Below, one piece after another: positions 32,773 to 41,694 of a stretch of 64,000 nt of DNA. Location of the stretch: contig NZ_JAHSTV010000012.1 in the NCBI RefSeq assembly GCF_019145235.1, positions 153,810 through 217,809 on the forward strand, in the 5' to 3' direction. The position numbers and the translations under genes were made by a program. Source of the DNA: Pseudomonas farris. Lineage in GTDB: Bacteria > Pseudomonadota > Gammaproteobacteria > Pseudomonadales > Pseudomonadaceae. The notes beneath the pieces were generated by a model, which saw nothing but the letters and a program-made list of their open reading frames with translations, was not told the origin of the DNA and made no database searches. Each line of letters starts with the position of its first letter. Positions within the stretch are counted from its first letter, which is position 1.

Positions 32773-34101
32773 TCAGCGCAACATGCCGCTGCCGTAACCC
32801 TTCAGGTTGGCTTTCTTCATCAGGGATTCGTACTGGTGCGAAACGAGGTGCGATTGTACTTGAGACATGAAGTCCATCACAACCACGACCACGATCAGCA
32901 ACGAGGTCCCGCCAAGGTAGAACGGAACGTTTGCTGCAACCACCAGGAACTGGGGCAACAGGCACACGGCCGTCATATATAGAGCACCGAACAGGGTCAA
33001 ACGAGTCAGAACGCCATCAATGTAGCGCGCAGACTGCTCACCTGGACGGATGCCCGGAATAAAGGCACCGGACTTCTTCAGGTTTTCCGCTACGTCTTTC
33101 GGATTGAACATCAACGCCGTATAGAAGAAGCAGAAGAAAATAATCCCTGCACTAAACAGCAGAATATTCAACGGCTGACCAGGAGCGATCGACTGCGAGA
33201 TGTCCTGCAGCCAGCCCATACCTTCAGACTGACCAAACCAGGTACCCAACGAAGCCGGGAACAGCAAAATGCTGCTCGCGAAAATGGCTGGAATAACACC
33301 GGCCATGTTCACCTTCAACGGCAAGTGGCTAGTCTGCGCAGCAAAGACCTTGCGGCCCTGCTGACGCTTGGCGTAATGAACAGCAATACGACGCTGACCA
33401 CGCTCAATGAACACCACGAAACCGATAATCGCTACTGCCAGCAAACCGATGGCAACCAAGGCAAAAATGTTGATATCACCCTGACGCGCAGACTCGAAAG
33501 ACTGCCCGATCGCTCTCGGAAGACCGGCGACGATACCTGCGAATATCAACATCGAGATACCGTTGCCAACACCACGCTCAGTAATCTGCTCACCCAGCCA
33601 CATCATGAACATCGCACCAGCCACAAAAGTGGATACCGCGACGAAATGGAAGCCAAAGTCACCAGTGAACGAAACGCCCTGCCCCGCAAGACCAATGGAC
33701 ATGCCAATTGCCTGAACGAGAGCGAGGACGACAGTGCCGTAGCGGGTGTACTGAGCGATCTTGCGACGCCCAGCTTCACCTTCCTTCTTCAACTGTTCCA
33801 GCTGCGGGCTGACGGCGGTCATCAGCTGCATGATGATCGATGCCGAAATGTACGGCATGATCCCCAGTGCAAAGATGCTCATCCGTTCCAGCGCGCCGCC
33901 GGAAAACATGTTGAACAAGCTAAGAATGGTCCCCTCATTCTGTCGAAACAGGTCCGCGAGTCGGTCCGGGTTGATACCTGGAACCGGGATGTGTGCGCCT
34001 ATTCGGTAGACGATAATCGCCAAGAATAGAAAACGCAGACGAGCCCAGAGTTCAGACATACCGCCTTTGCCGAGCGCAGAGAGAGCACCTTGCTTAGCCA
34101 T
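32773..34101 (-). CDS. secY: Protein translocase subunit SecY
   Basis: 442 residues, ten membrane helices, channel-forming subunit of the SecYEG translocon of the inner membrane. Starting sequence MAKQGALSALGKGGMSELWARL and the plug-region text YISASIIMQLM are typical. The gene starts immediately at the end of rplO (stop and start abut), showing tight coupling. secE is encoded about 25 kb away in this window beside nusG. Confidence 0.98.
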   Translation of the reverse strand: MAKQGALSALGKGGMSELWARLRFLFLAIIVYRIGAHIPVPGINPDRLADLFRQNEGTILSLFNMFSGGALERMSIFALGIMPYISASIIMQLMTAVSPQLEQLKKEGEAGRRKIAQYTRYGTVVLALVQAIGMSIGLAGQGVSFTGDFGFHFVAVSTFVAGAMFMMWLGEQITERGVGNGISMLIFAGIVAGLPRAIGQSFESARQGDINIFALVAIGLLAVAIIGFVVFIERGQRRIAVHYAKRQQGRKVFAAQTSHLPLKVNMAGVIPAIFASSILLFPASLGTWFGQSEGMGWLQDISQSIAPGQPLNILLFSAGIIFFCFFYTALMFNPKDVAENLKKSGAFIPGIRPGEQSARYIDGVLTRLTLFGALYMTAVCLLPQFLVVAANVPFYLGGTSLLIVVVVVMDFMSQVQSHLVSHQYESLMKKANLKGYGSGMLR

Positions 34102-34539
34102 TTATTCCTCGAACTTGCCGCCAGCTGCTTCGATAGCCGCACGCGCACCTTTGGTGGCGCCGATTCCCTTTCCGATGGTAACAGCGCGAGTAACTTCGCC
34201 GGACAGCATGATTTTCACACGCTGTACGTTGACGTTGATCACGTTGGCATCTTTCAGGGACTGCACGGTGACGATGTCGCCTTCCACTTTAGCCAGTTCG
34301 GACAAACGCACTTCTGCGCGATCCATGGCTTTCAGGGAAACGAAACCGAACTTCGGCAGGCGACGATGCAGCGGCTGTTGACCGCCTTCAAAGCCTGGAG
34401 CAATGGTGCCACCGGAGCGGGAGGACTGACCTTTGTGGCCACGGCCACCGGTCTTGCCCAAACCACTACCGATACCACGGCCCGGACGATGCTTTTCGCG
34501 ACGGGAACCCGGCGCTGGACTCAGATCATTGAGTTTCAT
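34102..34539 (-). CDS. rplO: 50S ribosomal protein L15
   Basis: 145 residues. The Gly/Arg-rich N-terminus (SRREKHRPGRGIGSGLGKTGG, then GHKGQ) threads into 23S rRNA, and the globular C-terminus begins near residue 70. Length matches E. coli L15 (144). It is separated from rpmD by three bases and abuts secY. Confidence 0.98.
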   Translation of the reverse strand: MKLNDLSPAPGSRREKHRPGRGIGSGLGKTGGRGHKGQSSRSGGTIAPGFEGGQQPLHRRLPKFGFVSLKAMDRAEVRLSELAKVEGDIVTVQSLKDANVINVNVQRVKIMLSGEVTRAVTIGKGIGATKGARAAIEAAGGKFEE

Positions 34540-34542
34540 CGA

Positions 34543-34719
34543 TTAACCCTCGACACGCAGCATGTAGTAAGCCTTGTTGATCATCCCGCGATTCTCGGGA
34601 GTATCAAGTACTTCTACAGTGTGACCGATGCGACGCAGACCCAGACCCTTAACGCACAGTTTGTGGTTAGGGATGCGGCCGGTCATGCTTTTGATCAGCG
34701 TAACTTTAACGGTAGCCAT
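34543..34719 (-). CDS. rpmD: 50S ribosomal protein L30
   Basis: 58 residues: MATVKVTLIKSMTGRIPNHK, then a segment IGHTVEVLDTPENRG, ending YYMLRVEG. L30 is a small helix-sheet protein near the L5/5S area of the large subunit. It is absent from some bacteria but is typical here. Gaps of two and three bases to rpsE and rplO show tight co-translation. Its small size hides it from simple ORF scans. Confidence 0.97.
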   Translation of the reverse strand: MATVKVTLIKSMTGRIPNHKLCVKGLGLRRIGHTVEVLDTPENRGMINKAYYMLRVEG

Positions 34720-34721
34720 GA

Positions 34722-35222
34722 TCAGAAGATCTCCTTGACGCTTTTGCCACGCTTGGCGGCAATGGATTCAGGAGACTGCATAGCTTTCAAACCTTTGAAA
34801 GTGGCGTGAACCACGTTTACCGGGTTAGTCGAGCCGTAGCACTTGGCCAGAACGTTCTGAACGCCAGCAACTTCGAGGACAGCACGCATAGCGCCGCCAG
34901 CGATGATACCGGTACCTTCAGAAGCAGGCTGCATGTACACCTTCGAAGCGCCATGGGCGGACTTCATTGCGTACTGCAGAGTGGTGCCGTTCAGATCAAC
35001 TTGGATCATGTTGCGGCGAGCAGCTTCCATTGCCTTCTGGATCGCAGCAGGCACTTCACGCGACTTGCCACGGCCGAAGCCAACACGCCCTTTACCATCA
35101 CCAACCACGGTCAACGCGGTGAAAGTGAAGATACGGCCGCCTTTAACGGTTTTGGCTACGCGGTTAACTTGAACCAGCTTCTCGATGTAGCCTTCGTCGC
35201 GCTTTTGGTCGTTATTTGACAT
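34722..35222 (-). CDS. rpsE: 30S ribosomal protein S5
   Basis: 166 residues. The S5 N-terminal double-stranded RNA-binding domain (YIEKLVQVNRVAKTVKGGRIF) carries the conserved GRVGFGRGKSREVPAAI loop, and the C-terminal domain begins near residue 85. The loop around Val-Lys-Gly-Gly where spectinomycin-resistance changes map looks wild-type. Located between rplR and rpmD with three- and two-base gaps. Confidence 0.98.
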   Translation of the reverse strand: MSNNDQKRDEGYIEKLVQVNRVAKTVKGGRIFTFTALTVVGDGKGRVGFGRGKSREVPAAIQKAMEAARRNMIQVDLNGTTLQYAMKSAHGASKVYMQPASEGTGIIAGGAMRAVLEVAGVQNVLAKCYGSTNPVNVVHATFKGLKAMQSPESIAAKRGKSVKEIF

Positions 35223-35225
35223 AAC

Positions 35226-35576
35226 TTAGAACTCCAGCCCAGCTTCACGAGCAGCATCAGCCAGCGCCTTGACGCGGCCGTGGTACTTGAAGCCAGAGCG
35301 GTCGAAAGCCACCTGCGAGACGCCAGCGGCTTTAGCACGCGTAGCGACCAGCTGGCCAACCTTAGTGGCCGCGTCGATGTTGCCAGTGGCCCCATCACGC
35401 AGTTCTTTATCCAAAGTCGAGGCACTTGCCAGGACTTTGTTGCCGTCGGCCGAAATGACCTGGGCGTAGATGTGCTGCGACGAGCGGAACACGCAGAGAC
35501 GCACGACTTCGAGTTCGTGCATTTTCAGGCGTGCTTTGCGAGCGCGACGCAGTCGAGTAACTTTTTTGTCGGTCAT
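35226..35576 (-). CDS. rplR: 50S ribosomal protein L18
   Basis: 116 residues, beginning MTDKKVTRLRRARKARLKMH, with FDRSGFKYHGRVKALADAAREAG near the end. L18 binds 5S rRNA with L5 and L25 and helps it dock in the central protuberance. Ten bases follow rplF, and three separate it from rpsE. Confidence 0.98.
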   Translation of the reverse strand: MTDKKVTRLRRARKARLKMHELEVVRLCVFRSSQHIYAQVISADGNKVLASASTLDKELRDGATGNIDAATKVGQLVATRAKAAGVSQVAFDRSGFKYHGRVKALADAAREAGLEF

Positions 35577-35586
35577 TTGCTATGCC

Positions 35587-36120
35587 CTACTTCTTCTTGG
35601 CTTCTTTACGACGGACGACTTCGTCCGCGTAGCGCACACCTTTGCCTTTGTACGGCTCTGGTGGACGGAAGTCGCGGATCTCGGCGGCCACTTGACCTAC
35701 CAGCTGCTTATCGATGCCCTTGATCAGGATATCGGTCTGGCTAGGAGTCTCAGCGGTGATGCCTTCCGGCAGTTCATAATCCACTGGGTGCGAGAAGCCA
35801 AGAGCCAGGTTCAGCACTGTGCCTTTTGCTTGCGCTTTGTAACCAACACCGACCAGCTGGAGCTTGCGCTCGAAGCCTTGGCTTACGCCTTGGACCATGT
35901 TGTTAACCAACGCACGAGTGGTACCAGCCATTGCGCGAGTCTGTTGATCGCCATTGCGAGCAGCAAAACGCAGCTCACCAGCTTCTTCAACAATCTCAAC
36001 GGACGAATGGATGTTCAGTTCGAGAGTACCCTTGGCACCCTTCACCGAAAGCTGTTGGCCTGCGAATTTGACTTCGACACCGGCTGGCAGCTTAACGGGG
36101 TTCTTAGCGACGCGTGACAT
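35587..36120 (-). CDS. rplF: 50S ribosomal protein L6
   Basis: 177 residues, as in E. coli. Two related domains are visible, starting MSRVAKNPVKLPAGVEVKF, with the conserved LVGVGYKAQAKG in the second and the C-terminal PPEPYKGKGVRYADEVVRRK. L6 lies beside the sarcin-ricin loop, where elongation factors bind. It follows rpsH by 12 bases. Confidence 0.98.
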   Translation of the reverse strand: MSRVAKNPVKLPAGVEVKFAGQQLSVKGAKGTLELNIHSSVEIVEEAGELRFAARNGDQQTRAMAGTTRALVNNMVQGVSQGFERKLQLVGVGYKAQAKGTVLNLALGFSHPVDYELPEGITAETPSQTDILIKGIDKQLVGQVAAEIRDFRPPEPYKGKGVRYADEVVRRKEAKKK

Positions 36121-36132
36121 GCTTATCCCCCC

Positions 36133-36525
36133 TTAGAACACAGTGCAAAGAACTTCGCCGCCGACACCGGCAGCGCGCGCAGCACGATCCGTCATCACAC
36201 CTTTGTTGGTGGAGACGATAGACACACCGAGACCGCCACGAACTTTTGGCAGATCATCGACGGACTTGTACTGACGCAGGCCTGGACGGCTAACGCGCTT
36301 CACTTCTTCGATGACCGGACGGCCTTCGAAGTACTTCAGCTCGATGGACAGCAGTGGTTTGATTTCGCTGCTGATCTGATAACCCGCAATGTAACCTTCG
36401 TCCTTCAGGACTTTGGCAACAGCTACCTTCAAAGTAGAAGATGGCATGCTTACGACGGACTTTTCAGCCATCTGGGCATTACGGATTCGAGTTAGCATGT
36501 CCGCTAACGGGTCCTGCATACTCAT
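36133..36525 (-). CDS. rpsH: 30S ribosomal protein S8
   Basis: 130 residues, MSMQDPLADMLTRIRNAQ at the start and the C-terminal GGLGVSIVSTNKGVMTDRAARAAG core. S8 binds helix 21 of 16S rRNA and, in E. coli, represses the spc operon through an rplE-region target. Here an unusual 209-base gap with three hairpins precedes rpsH, whereas its other neighbours are within about 20 bases. Confidence 0.98.
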   Translation of the reverse strand: MSMQDPLADMLTRIRNAQMAEKSVVSMPSSTLKVAVAKVLKDEGYIAGYQISSEIKPLLSIELKYFEGRPVIEEVKRVSRPGLRQYKSVDDLPKVRGGLGVSIVSTNKGVMTDRAARAAGVGGEVLCTVF

Positions 36526-36545
36526 GGGCTAGACGCTCCTAATAC

Positions 36546-36673
36546 AAAAAAATTAGCCTTGCGGCTACTACTTGTCGCCGAGGACATCCATGCAAAAAAA
36601 GCACGGGCTCAGGCGAGCCGGGTATTCTAGACACACCCCACAAATGAATCAAGCCCCAATAGGGGCTTGATTC
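36546..36673 (-). promoter_or_regulatory. Three hairpins in the rpsN-rpsH gap
   Basis: In the order of transcription (minus strand): a perfect 12-base stem GAATCAAGCCCC / GGGGCTTGATTC at 36646-36673 with a 4-base loop; GGCTC / GAGCC at 36606-36619, followed by a T7 run on the minus strand; and TAGCC / GGCTA at 36554-36567 with a 4-base loop, also followed by a T7 run. The last two look like intrinsic terminators or attenuators inside the spc operon. The first has no U tract and may be an RNA-processing site. Confidence 0.7.
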
Positions 36674-36734
36674 AAGTTCAAGGTCACCGATGGTCAGGAT
36701 CTTGCGATCCCGAGCACCGAGACTTTGATAGTGC

Positions 36735-37040
36735 TTACCAGCTGGCTTTAACCAGACCAGGTACGTCACCACGCATAGCAGCTTCACGCAGTTTGTTACG
36801 GCCGAGGCCGAACTTGCGGTAAACGCCGTGTGGACGACCGGTCAGGCGGCAGCGGTTACGCATGCGCGAAGCGCTTGCGTCACGTGGCTGCTTCTGCAGA
36901 GCTACTGTAGCTTCCCAACGCGCTTCTGGACTTGCGTTCAGATCAACGATGATAGCTTTCAGTGCTGCACGCTTTTTGGCGTACTTGGCAACCGTGAGCT
37001 GACGCTTCAGCTCGCGGTTTTTCATGCTCATCTTGGCCAT
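36735..37040 (-). CDS. rpsN: 30S ribosomal protein S14, zinc-free long form
   Basis: 101 residues from MAKMSMKNRELKRQLT. It has a single Cys (NRCRLTGRPHGVYRKFG) and no CxxC pairs, so it is the long, zinc-independent type found in enterics and pseudomonads. The open frame extends to 37106, but the ATG at 37040 fits the family and lies 13 bases after rplE. The following gene rpsH is 209 bases away. Confidence 0.97.
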   Translation of the reverse strand: MAKMSMKNRELKRQLTVAKYAKKRAALKAIIVDLNASPEARWEATVALQKQPRDASASRMRNRCRLTGRPHGVYRKFGLGRNKLREAAMRGDVPGLVKASW

Positions 37041-37053
37041 TTTCCTACTCCAA

Positions 37054-37593
37054 TCAGTTGCGGAACGGGAATTTGAAAGCGCGCAGCAGAGCGCGACCTT
37101 CATCATCGTTCTTGGCAGTGGTGGTCAGGGTAATGTCCAGACCGCGGAGAGCATCGATCTTGTCGTAGTCGATTTCCGGGAAGATGATCTGCTCTTTAAC
37201 GCCCATGCTGTAGTTACCACGACCATCGAAGGACTTGGCATTCAGGCCGCGGAAGTCGCGAACCCGAGGCAGGGAGATCGACAGCAGACGATCCAGGAAT
37301 TCGTACATACGCTCACGGCGCAGAGTCACTTTGACGCCGATCGGCCAACCTTCACGGACTTTAAAGCCAGCGATGGATTTCCGAGCGTAAGTCACAACGA
37401 CTTTCTGACCGGTGATCTTTTCCAGGTCGGCAACAGCGTGCTCGATGACTTTTTTGTCACCGACCGCTTCGCCCAGACCCATGTTCAGGGTGATTTTGGT
37501 AACGCGTGGAACTTCCATCACGTTCGAAAGCTTAAGTTCTTCCTTAAGCTTCGGTGCGATTTCCTTCCAGTAAATCTCTTTTAGTCGTGCCAT
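37054..37593 (-). CDS. rplE: 50S ribosomal protein L5
   Basis: 179 residues, as in E. coli. It begins MARLKEIYWKEIAPKLKEEL and contains KVVVTYARKSIAGFKVREGWPIG and the late GLDITLTTTAKNDDEGRALL. L5 binds 5S rRNA and contacts P-site tRNA. It lies 20 bases after rplX and 13 before rpsN. Confidence 0.98.
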   Translation of the reverse strand: MARLKEIYWKEIAPKLKEELKLSNVMEVPRVTKITLNMGLGEAVGDKKVIEHAVADLEKITGQKVVVTYARKSIAGFKVREGWPIGVKVTLRRERMYEFLDRLLSISLPRVRDFRGLNAKSFDGRGNYSMGVKEQIIFPEIDYDKIDALRGLDITLTTTAKNDDEGRALLRAFKFPFRN

Positions 37594-37613
37594 GGTCTTC
37601 TACCTAGCAGTGT

Positions 37614-37928
37614 TCAAGCATCAACCGCTTTTTGGGTCGACTTGAAGACACGAATTTTCTTGCCGTCTTCTACTTTAAAACCAACGCGGTCAGCCTTGTT
37701 GGTTTCGCCGTTGAAAATGGCGACGTTAGAAGCATCCAGCGGAGCTTCTTTTTCGACGATACCGCCCTGCACGCCCGACATCGGGTTAGGCTTGGTATGA
37801 CGCTTAACCAGGTTCAGACCGCCAATAACCAAACGGTTGTTAGCGAGAACCTTAAGCACCTTACCGCGCTTACCTTTGTCTTTGCCGGCGATCACGATGA
37901 TCTCGTCGTCACGACGAATCTTTTGCAT
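37614..37928 (-). CDS. rplX: 50S ribosomal protein L24
   Basis: 104 residues with the KOW motif DEIIVIAGKDKGKRGKVLKV at about 8-27 and the HTKPNPMSGVQGGIVEKEA segment. L24 starts large-subunit assembly and lies near the peptide exit. It follows rplN by 11 bases. Confidence 0.98.
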   Translation of the reverse strand: MQKIRRDDEIIVIAGKDKGKRGKVLKVLANNRLVIGGLNLVKRHTKPNPMSGVQGGIVEKEAPLDASNVAIFNGETNKADRVGFKVEDGKKIRVFKSTQKAVDA

Positions 37929-37939
37929 GTCGGATCTCC

Positions 37940-38308
37940 TTACAGCACTTCTGGGGCGAGCGAGACGATCTTCATGAACTTCTCAGTACGAAGTTCACGG
38001 GTCACTGGCCCAAAGATACGGGTGCCGATCGGCTCTTGCTTGTTGTTCAGAAGAACAGCAGCGTTGCCATCAAAGCGGATAATGGAGCCATCAGCACGAC
38101 GTACGCCGTGACGAGTGCGGACTACAACAGCAGTCATCACTTGGCCTTTTTTCACTTTACCGCGAGGAATTGCTTCCTTCACGGTAACTTTGATGATGTC
38201 ACCGATACCAGCGTAACGACGATGGGAGCCACCCAGCACCTTGATGCACATAACACGGCGAGCGCCGCTGTTATCGGCCACATCGAGCATGGATTGAGTC
38301 TGAATCAT
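37940..38308 (-). CDS. rplN: 50S ribosomal protein L14
   Basis: 122 residues: MIQTQSMLDVADNSGARRVM, GGSHRRYAGIGDIIKVTVKEA, and a C-terminal FMKIVSLAPEVL, nearly identical to the family. L14 forms an intersubunit bridge and is the binding site of RsfS. It follows rpsQ by 23 bases. Confidence 0.99.
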   Translation of the reverse strand: MIQTQSMLDVADNSGARRVMCIKVLGGSHRRYAGIGDIIKVTVKEAIPRGKVKKGQVMTAVVVRTRHGVRRADGSIIRFDGNAAVLLNNKQEPIGTRIFGPVTRELRTEKFMKIVSLAPEVL

Positions 38309-38331
38309 ATAATTTCTCCGACCCCTAGTCC

Positions 38332-38598
38332 TTAGACTTCCACAGCGCGTTCGAGAACATCAACCAGCGCCCAAGACTTGGTCTTGGCCAAAGGACGAGT
38401 TTCACGAATAGTGACTTTGTCGCCGATGTGGCACTGATTGGTTTCGTCGTGCGCGTGCAGCTTAGTCGAACGCTTAACGTATTTACCGTAGATCGGGTGC
38501 TTAACGCGACGCTCGATCAGAACGGTGATGGTTTTGTCCATCTTGTCGCTGACAACACGGCCAGTCAGCGTACGGACAGTTTTTTCGGCTTCAGCCAT
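38332..38598 (-). CDS. rpsQ: 30S ribosomal protein S17
   Basis: 88 residues, OB fold, with RTLTGRVVSDKMDKTITVLI and HPIYGKYVKRSTKLHAHDE. S17 binds the 5' domain of 16S rRNA early in assembly. Two bases separate it from rpmC, consistent with coupled translation. Confidence 0.98.
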   Translation of the reverse strand: MAEAEKTVRTLTGRVVSDKMDKTITVLIERRVKHPIYGKYVKRSTKLHAHDETNQCHIGDKVTIRETRPLAKTKSWALVDVLERAVEV

Positions 38599-38600
38599 GA

Positions 38601-38792
38601 TTACTTACCTGCCTGCTGGTTGAGCACAGTCTTCACGCGAGCGATGTCACGCTTAACTTGCGAGAGCAGATGAGACTGCCCCAACTGGCCAGTTGCTTTC
38701 TGCATACGCAGATTGAACTGGTCGCGCAGCAAGCCGAGCAGTTGCTCGTTCAGCTGCTGTGCGGATTTTTCACGAAGTTCATTCGCTTTCAT
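38601..38792 (-). CDS. rpmC: 50S ribosomal protein L29
   Basis: 63 residues, two helices: [20 protein letters not shown] and [17 protein letters not shown]29 lies at the peptide exit near the docking site for trigger factor and SRP. The start ATG (38792) shares a base with the rplP stop (TGATG). The GTG three bases earlier is a less likely start. Confidence 0.97.
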
Positions 38793-39205
38793 CACATCAC
38801 CGTCCGTTTAACAAAGGCGGTGGCGAGCGGCAGCTTTGCAGCAGCCAGGGCAAAAGCCTCACGCGCCAGCTCTTCAGAAACACCCTCGATTTCATACAGG
38901 ACTTTGCCTGGCTGAATCTGGGCAACCCAGTACTCCACACTACCCTTACCTTTACCCATCCGAACTTCGAGAGGCTTTTTGGAAATAGGCTTGTCCGGGA
39001 ATACACGGATCCAGATCTTGCCGCCACGTTTAACGTGACGGGTCAGAGCACGACGCGCTGACTCGATCTGACGAGCGGTGAGACGACCACGAGCTACAGA
39101 CTTCAGCGCGAACTCGCCGAAGCTGACTTTGCTACCGCGCTGAGCCAGACCACGGTTGTGGCCTGTCATCTGCTTGCGGAACTTCGTACGCTTTGGTTGC
39201 AACAT
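38792..39205 (-). CDS. rplP: 50S ribosomal protein L16
   Basis: 137 residues, [20 protein letters not shown], with [23 protein letters not shown]16 organises the A-site side of the peptidyl-transferase region. The stop TGA shares a base with the rpmC start, so translation is coupled. Confidence 0.98.
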
Positions 39206-39217
39206 TTGGCGTACCCC

Positions 39218-39904
39218 TTACTTAGCAGCTTTTTTACGAGGCGCTGGTGCTTGTGGTTTCAGTTCTTCTTGGCGACCACCAATTACTTCGCCTTTGAAGA
39301 TCCAAACCTTTACACCGATCACACCGTAAGTGGTGTGAGCTTCGTAGTTGGCATAGTCGATGTCGGCACGCAGGGTGTGCAGTGGCACACGACCTTCGCG
39401 ATACCATTCAGTACGTGCGATTTCAGCACCGCCGAGACGACCGCTCACTTGGATTTTGATGCCTTTGGCACCAATGCGCATGGCGTTCTGAACAGCGCGC
39501 TTCATAGCGCGACGGAACATTACGCGACGCTCCAGCTGCTGAGCTACGCTCTGCGCAACCAGCATACCGTCGAGCTCCGGCTTGCGGATCTCTTCGATAT
39601 TGATGTGCACAGGCACACCCATTTGCTTGGTCAGGTCCTGACGCAGTTTCTCAACATCTTCACCTTTCTTCCCGATAACGATACCTGGACGAGCGGTGTG
39701 GATGGTGATACGTGCAGTCTGAGCCGGACGATGGATATCGATACGGCTTACGGACGCGCTTTTTAGTTTGTCTTGGAGATACTCACGCACCTTCAGATCA
39801 GCGAACAAATAGTCCGCATAAGTCCGACCGTCTGCGTACCAGACGGAGGTGTGCTCCTTGACGATTCCCAGGCGAATGCCAATGGGATGTACTTTCTGAC
39901 CCAT
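39218..39904 (-). CDS. rpsC: 30S ribosomal protein S3
   Basis: 228 residues from [20 protein letters not shown]. The KH domain lies at about 38-106 with [20 protein letters not shown]3 is at the mRNA entry and takes part in unwinding mRNA. The open frame reaches 39988, but those codons lie in rplV; the ATG at 39904 is 13 bases after rplV and fits the family. Confidence 0.98.
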
Positions 39905-39917
39905 CTCTTCGACTCCG

Positions 39918-40250
39918 TTACTTGTCAGCAACCTTGACAGTGATATGGCAAGACCGCTTGACGATGCGATCAGCACGGCCTTTGGCACGTGGCATGATTC
40001 GCTTCAGCGAACGCCCTTCGTTGACGAAAACGGTGCTGACCTTCAGGTCATCAACGTCTGCGCCTTCGTTATGCTCGGCGTTGGCTACGGCCGACTCCAG
40101 CACTTTCTTCATGATCTCGGCGGCTTTCTTACTGCTGAAAGCCAACAGGTTGAGCGCTTCGCCCACCTTCTTCCCGCGGATCTGGTCGGCGACCAAGCGG
40201 GCTTTCTGGGCGGAGATTCGAGCGCCCGACAACTTAGCGGCTACTTCCAT
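39918..40250 (-). CDS. rplV: 50S ribosomal protein L22
   Basis: 110 residues, [20 protein letters not shown], with the long beta hairpin region ([20 protein letters not shown]) that lines the peptide tunnel. The hairpin tip where macrolide-resistance changes map appears normal. Gaps of 13 bases on either side. Confidence 0.98.
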
Positions 40251-40263
40251 CGTTCCTTACCCC

Positions 40264-40539
40264 TTAACGCTTGGCTTTCTTGTCTGCCACGTGCCCACGA
40301 TATGTGCGGGTACCGGCAAACTCGCCCAGTTTGTGGCCGACCATGTCTTCGTTCACGAGAACTGGAACATGTTGACGACCGTTATGCACTGCAATGGTCA
40401 GACCGACCATTTGTGGCAGGATCATCGAACGACGCGACCAGGTTTTAACTGGTTTGCGATCGTTCTTTTCCGCCGCCACTTCGATCTTCTTCAGTAGGTG
40501 AAGATCAATAAAAGGACCTTTTTTCAGAGAACGTGGCAC
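40264..40539 (-). CDS. rpsS: 30S ribosomal protein S19
   Basis: 91 residues: MPRSLKKGPFIDLHLLKKIE, TWSRRSMILPQMVGLTIAVH, and EFAGTRTYRGHVADKK. S19 lies in the 30S head, pairs with S13, and contacts tRNA. It lies between rplB (16 bases) and rplV (13 bases). Confidence 0.99.
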   Translation of the reverse strand: MPRSLKKGPFIDLHLLKKIEVAAEKNDRKPVKTWSRRSMILPQMVGLTIAVHNGRQHVPVLVNEDMVGHKLGEFAGTRTYRGHVADKKAKR

Positions 40540-40555
40540 TGTCGTATCCCTCTAT

Positions 40556-41380
40556 TTACTTGCGACGACGGACGATCATTTTGTCGGTACGCTTATTACC
40601 ACGAGTCTTCGCGCCCTTAGTCGGGAAGCCCCATGGCGATACCGGATGACGACCACCAGAGGTACGACCTTCACCACCACCATGTGGGTGGTCAACCGGG
40701 TTCATGGCAACACCACGAACGGTTGGGCGAACGCCACGCCAGCGTTTGGCACCAGCTTTACCCAGCGAACGCAGGCTGTGCTCGGAGTTCGAGACTTCAC
40801 CCAGGGTCGCGCGGCATTCAGCCAGCACTTTACGCATCTCACCAGAACGCAGACGCAGGGTCACGTAGACACCTTCACGAGCGATCAGCTGAGCCGAAGC
40901 ACCAGCGGAACGAGCGATTTGCGCGCCTTTACCTGGCTTCAATTCGATGCCGTGTACGGTGCTACCAACTGGAATGTTACGCAGTTGCAGAGCGTTGCCC
41001 GGCTTGATCGGTGCCAAAGCACCTGCGATCAGCTGGTCACCAGCACTCACGCCTTTAGGGGCGATGATGTAGCGACGCTCGCCATCTGCGTACAGCAGCA
41101 GAGCGATGTGAGCAGTACGGTTTGGATCGTATTCGATACGCTCGACAGTGGCAGAGATGCCATCTTTGTCGTTGCGACGGAAATCGACCAGACGATAATG
41201 CTGCTTATGGCCACCACCGATGTGACGAGTGGTAATACGACCATTGTTGTTACGACCACCAGTCTTCGATTTTTTCTCGAGCAGCGGTGCGTGAGGAGCG
41301 CCTTTATGCAGCTCCTGGTTGACCACCTTGACCACAAAACGGCGGCCAGGGGAAGTCGGTTTGCATTTAACGATTGCCAT
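40556..41380 (-). CDS. rplB: 50S ribosomal protein L2
   Basis: 274 residues. It begins MAIVKCKPTSPGRRFVVKVV and contains GRITTRHIGGGHKQHYRLVD, then the C-terminal NPVDHPHGGGEGRTSGGRHP that carries the conserved histidine near the peptidyl-transferase centre. It is essential for subunit joining. 14 bases follow rplW. Confidence 0.99.
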   Translation of the reverse strand: MAIVKCKPTSPGRRFVVKVVNQELHKGAPHAPLLEKKSKTGGRNNNGRITTRHIGGGHKQHYRLVDFRRNDKDGISATVERIEYDPNRTAHIALLLYADGERRYIIAPKGVSAGDQLIAGALAPIKPGNALQLRNIPVGSTVHGIELKPGKGAQIARSAGASAQLIAREGVYVTLRLRSGEMRKVLAECRATLGEVSNSEHSLRSLGKAGAKRWRGVRPTVRGVAMNPVDHPHGGGEGRTSGGRHPVSPWGFPTKGAKTRGNKRTDKMIVRRRK

Positions 41381-41394
41381 GATGCACCCCTTCC

Positions 41395-41694
41395 TTACTC
41401 AGCACTGCTGCTGAAATCGAGATCTTGGCCTGGCTGAAGGGAGATAACTGCCTTCTTCCAGTCATTACGCTTGCCCAGACCGCGAGCAGTGCGCTTGCTC
41501 TTACCCAGAACATTCAGGGTAGTAACACGCTCTACTTTCACGCTGAACAGGCTTTCGACGGCCTTCTTGATTTCCAGCTTGGTTGCGTCAGTCGCAACCT
41601 TGAAAACGAACTGGCCTTTCTTGTCAGCCAGAACCGTAGCCTTCTCGGAAACGTGCGGGCCAAGCAGAACTTTAAATACGCGTTCCTGGTTCAT
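41395..41694 (-). CDS. rplW: 50S ribosomal protein L23
   Basis: 99 residues, [20 protein letters not shown] and the [20 protein letters not shown] loop. L23 docks SRP and trigger factor at the tunnel exit. Its start overlaps the rplD end by four bases, so translation is coupled. Confidence 0.98.
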
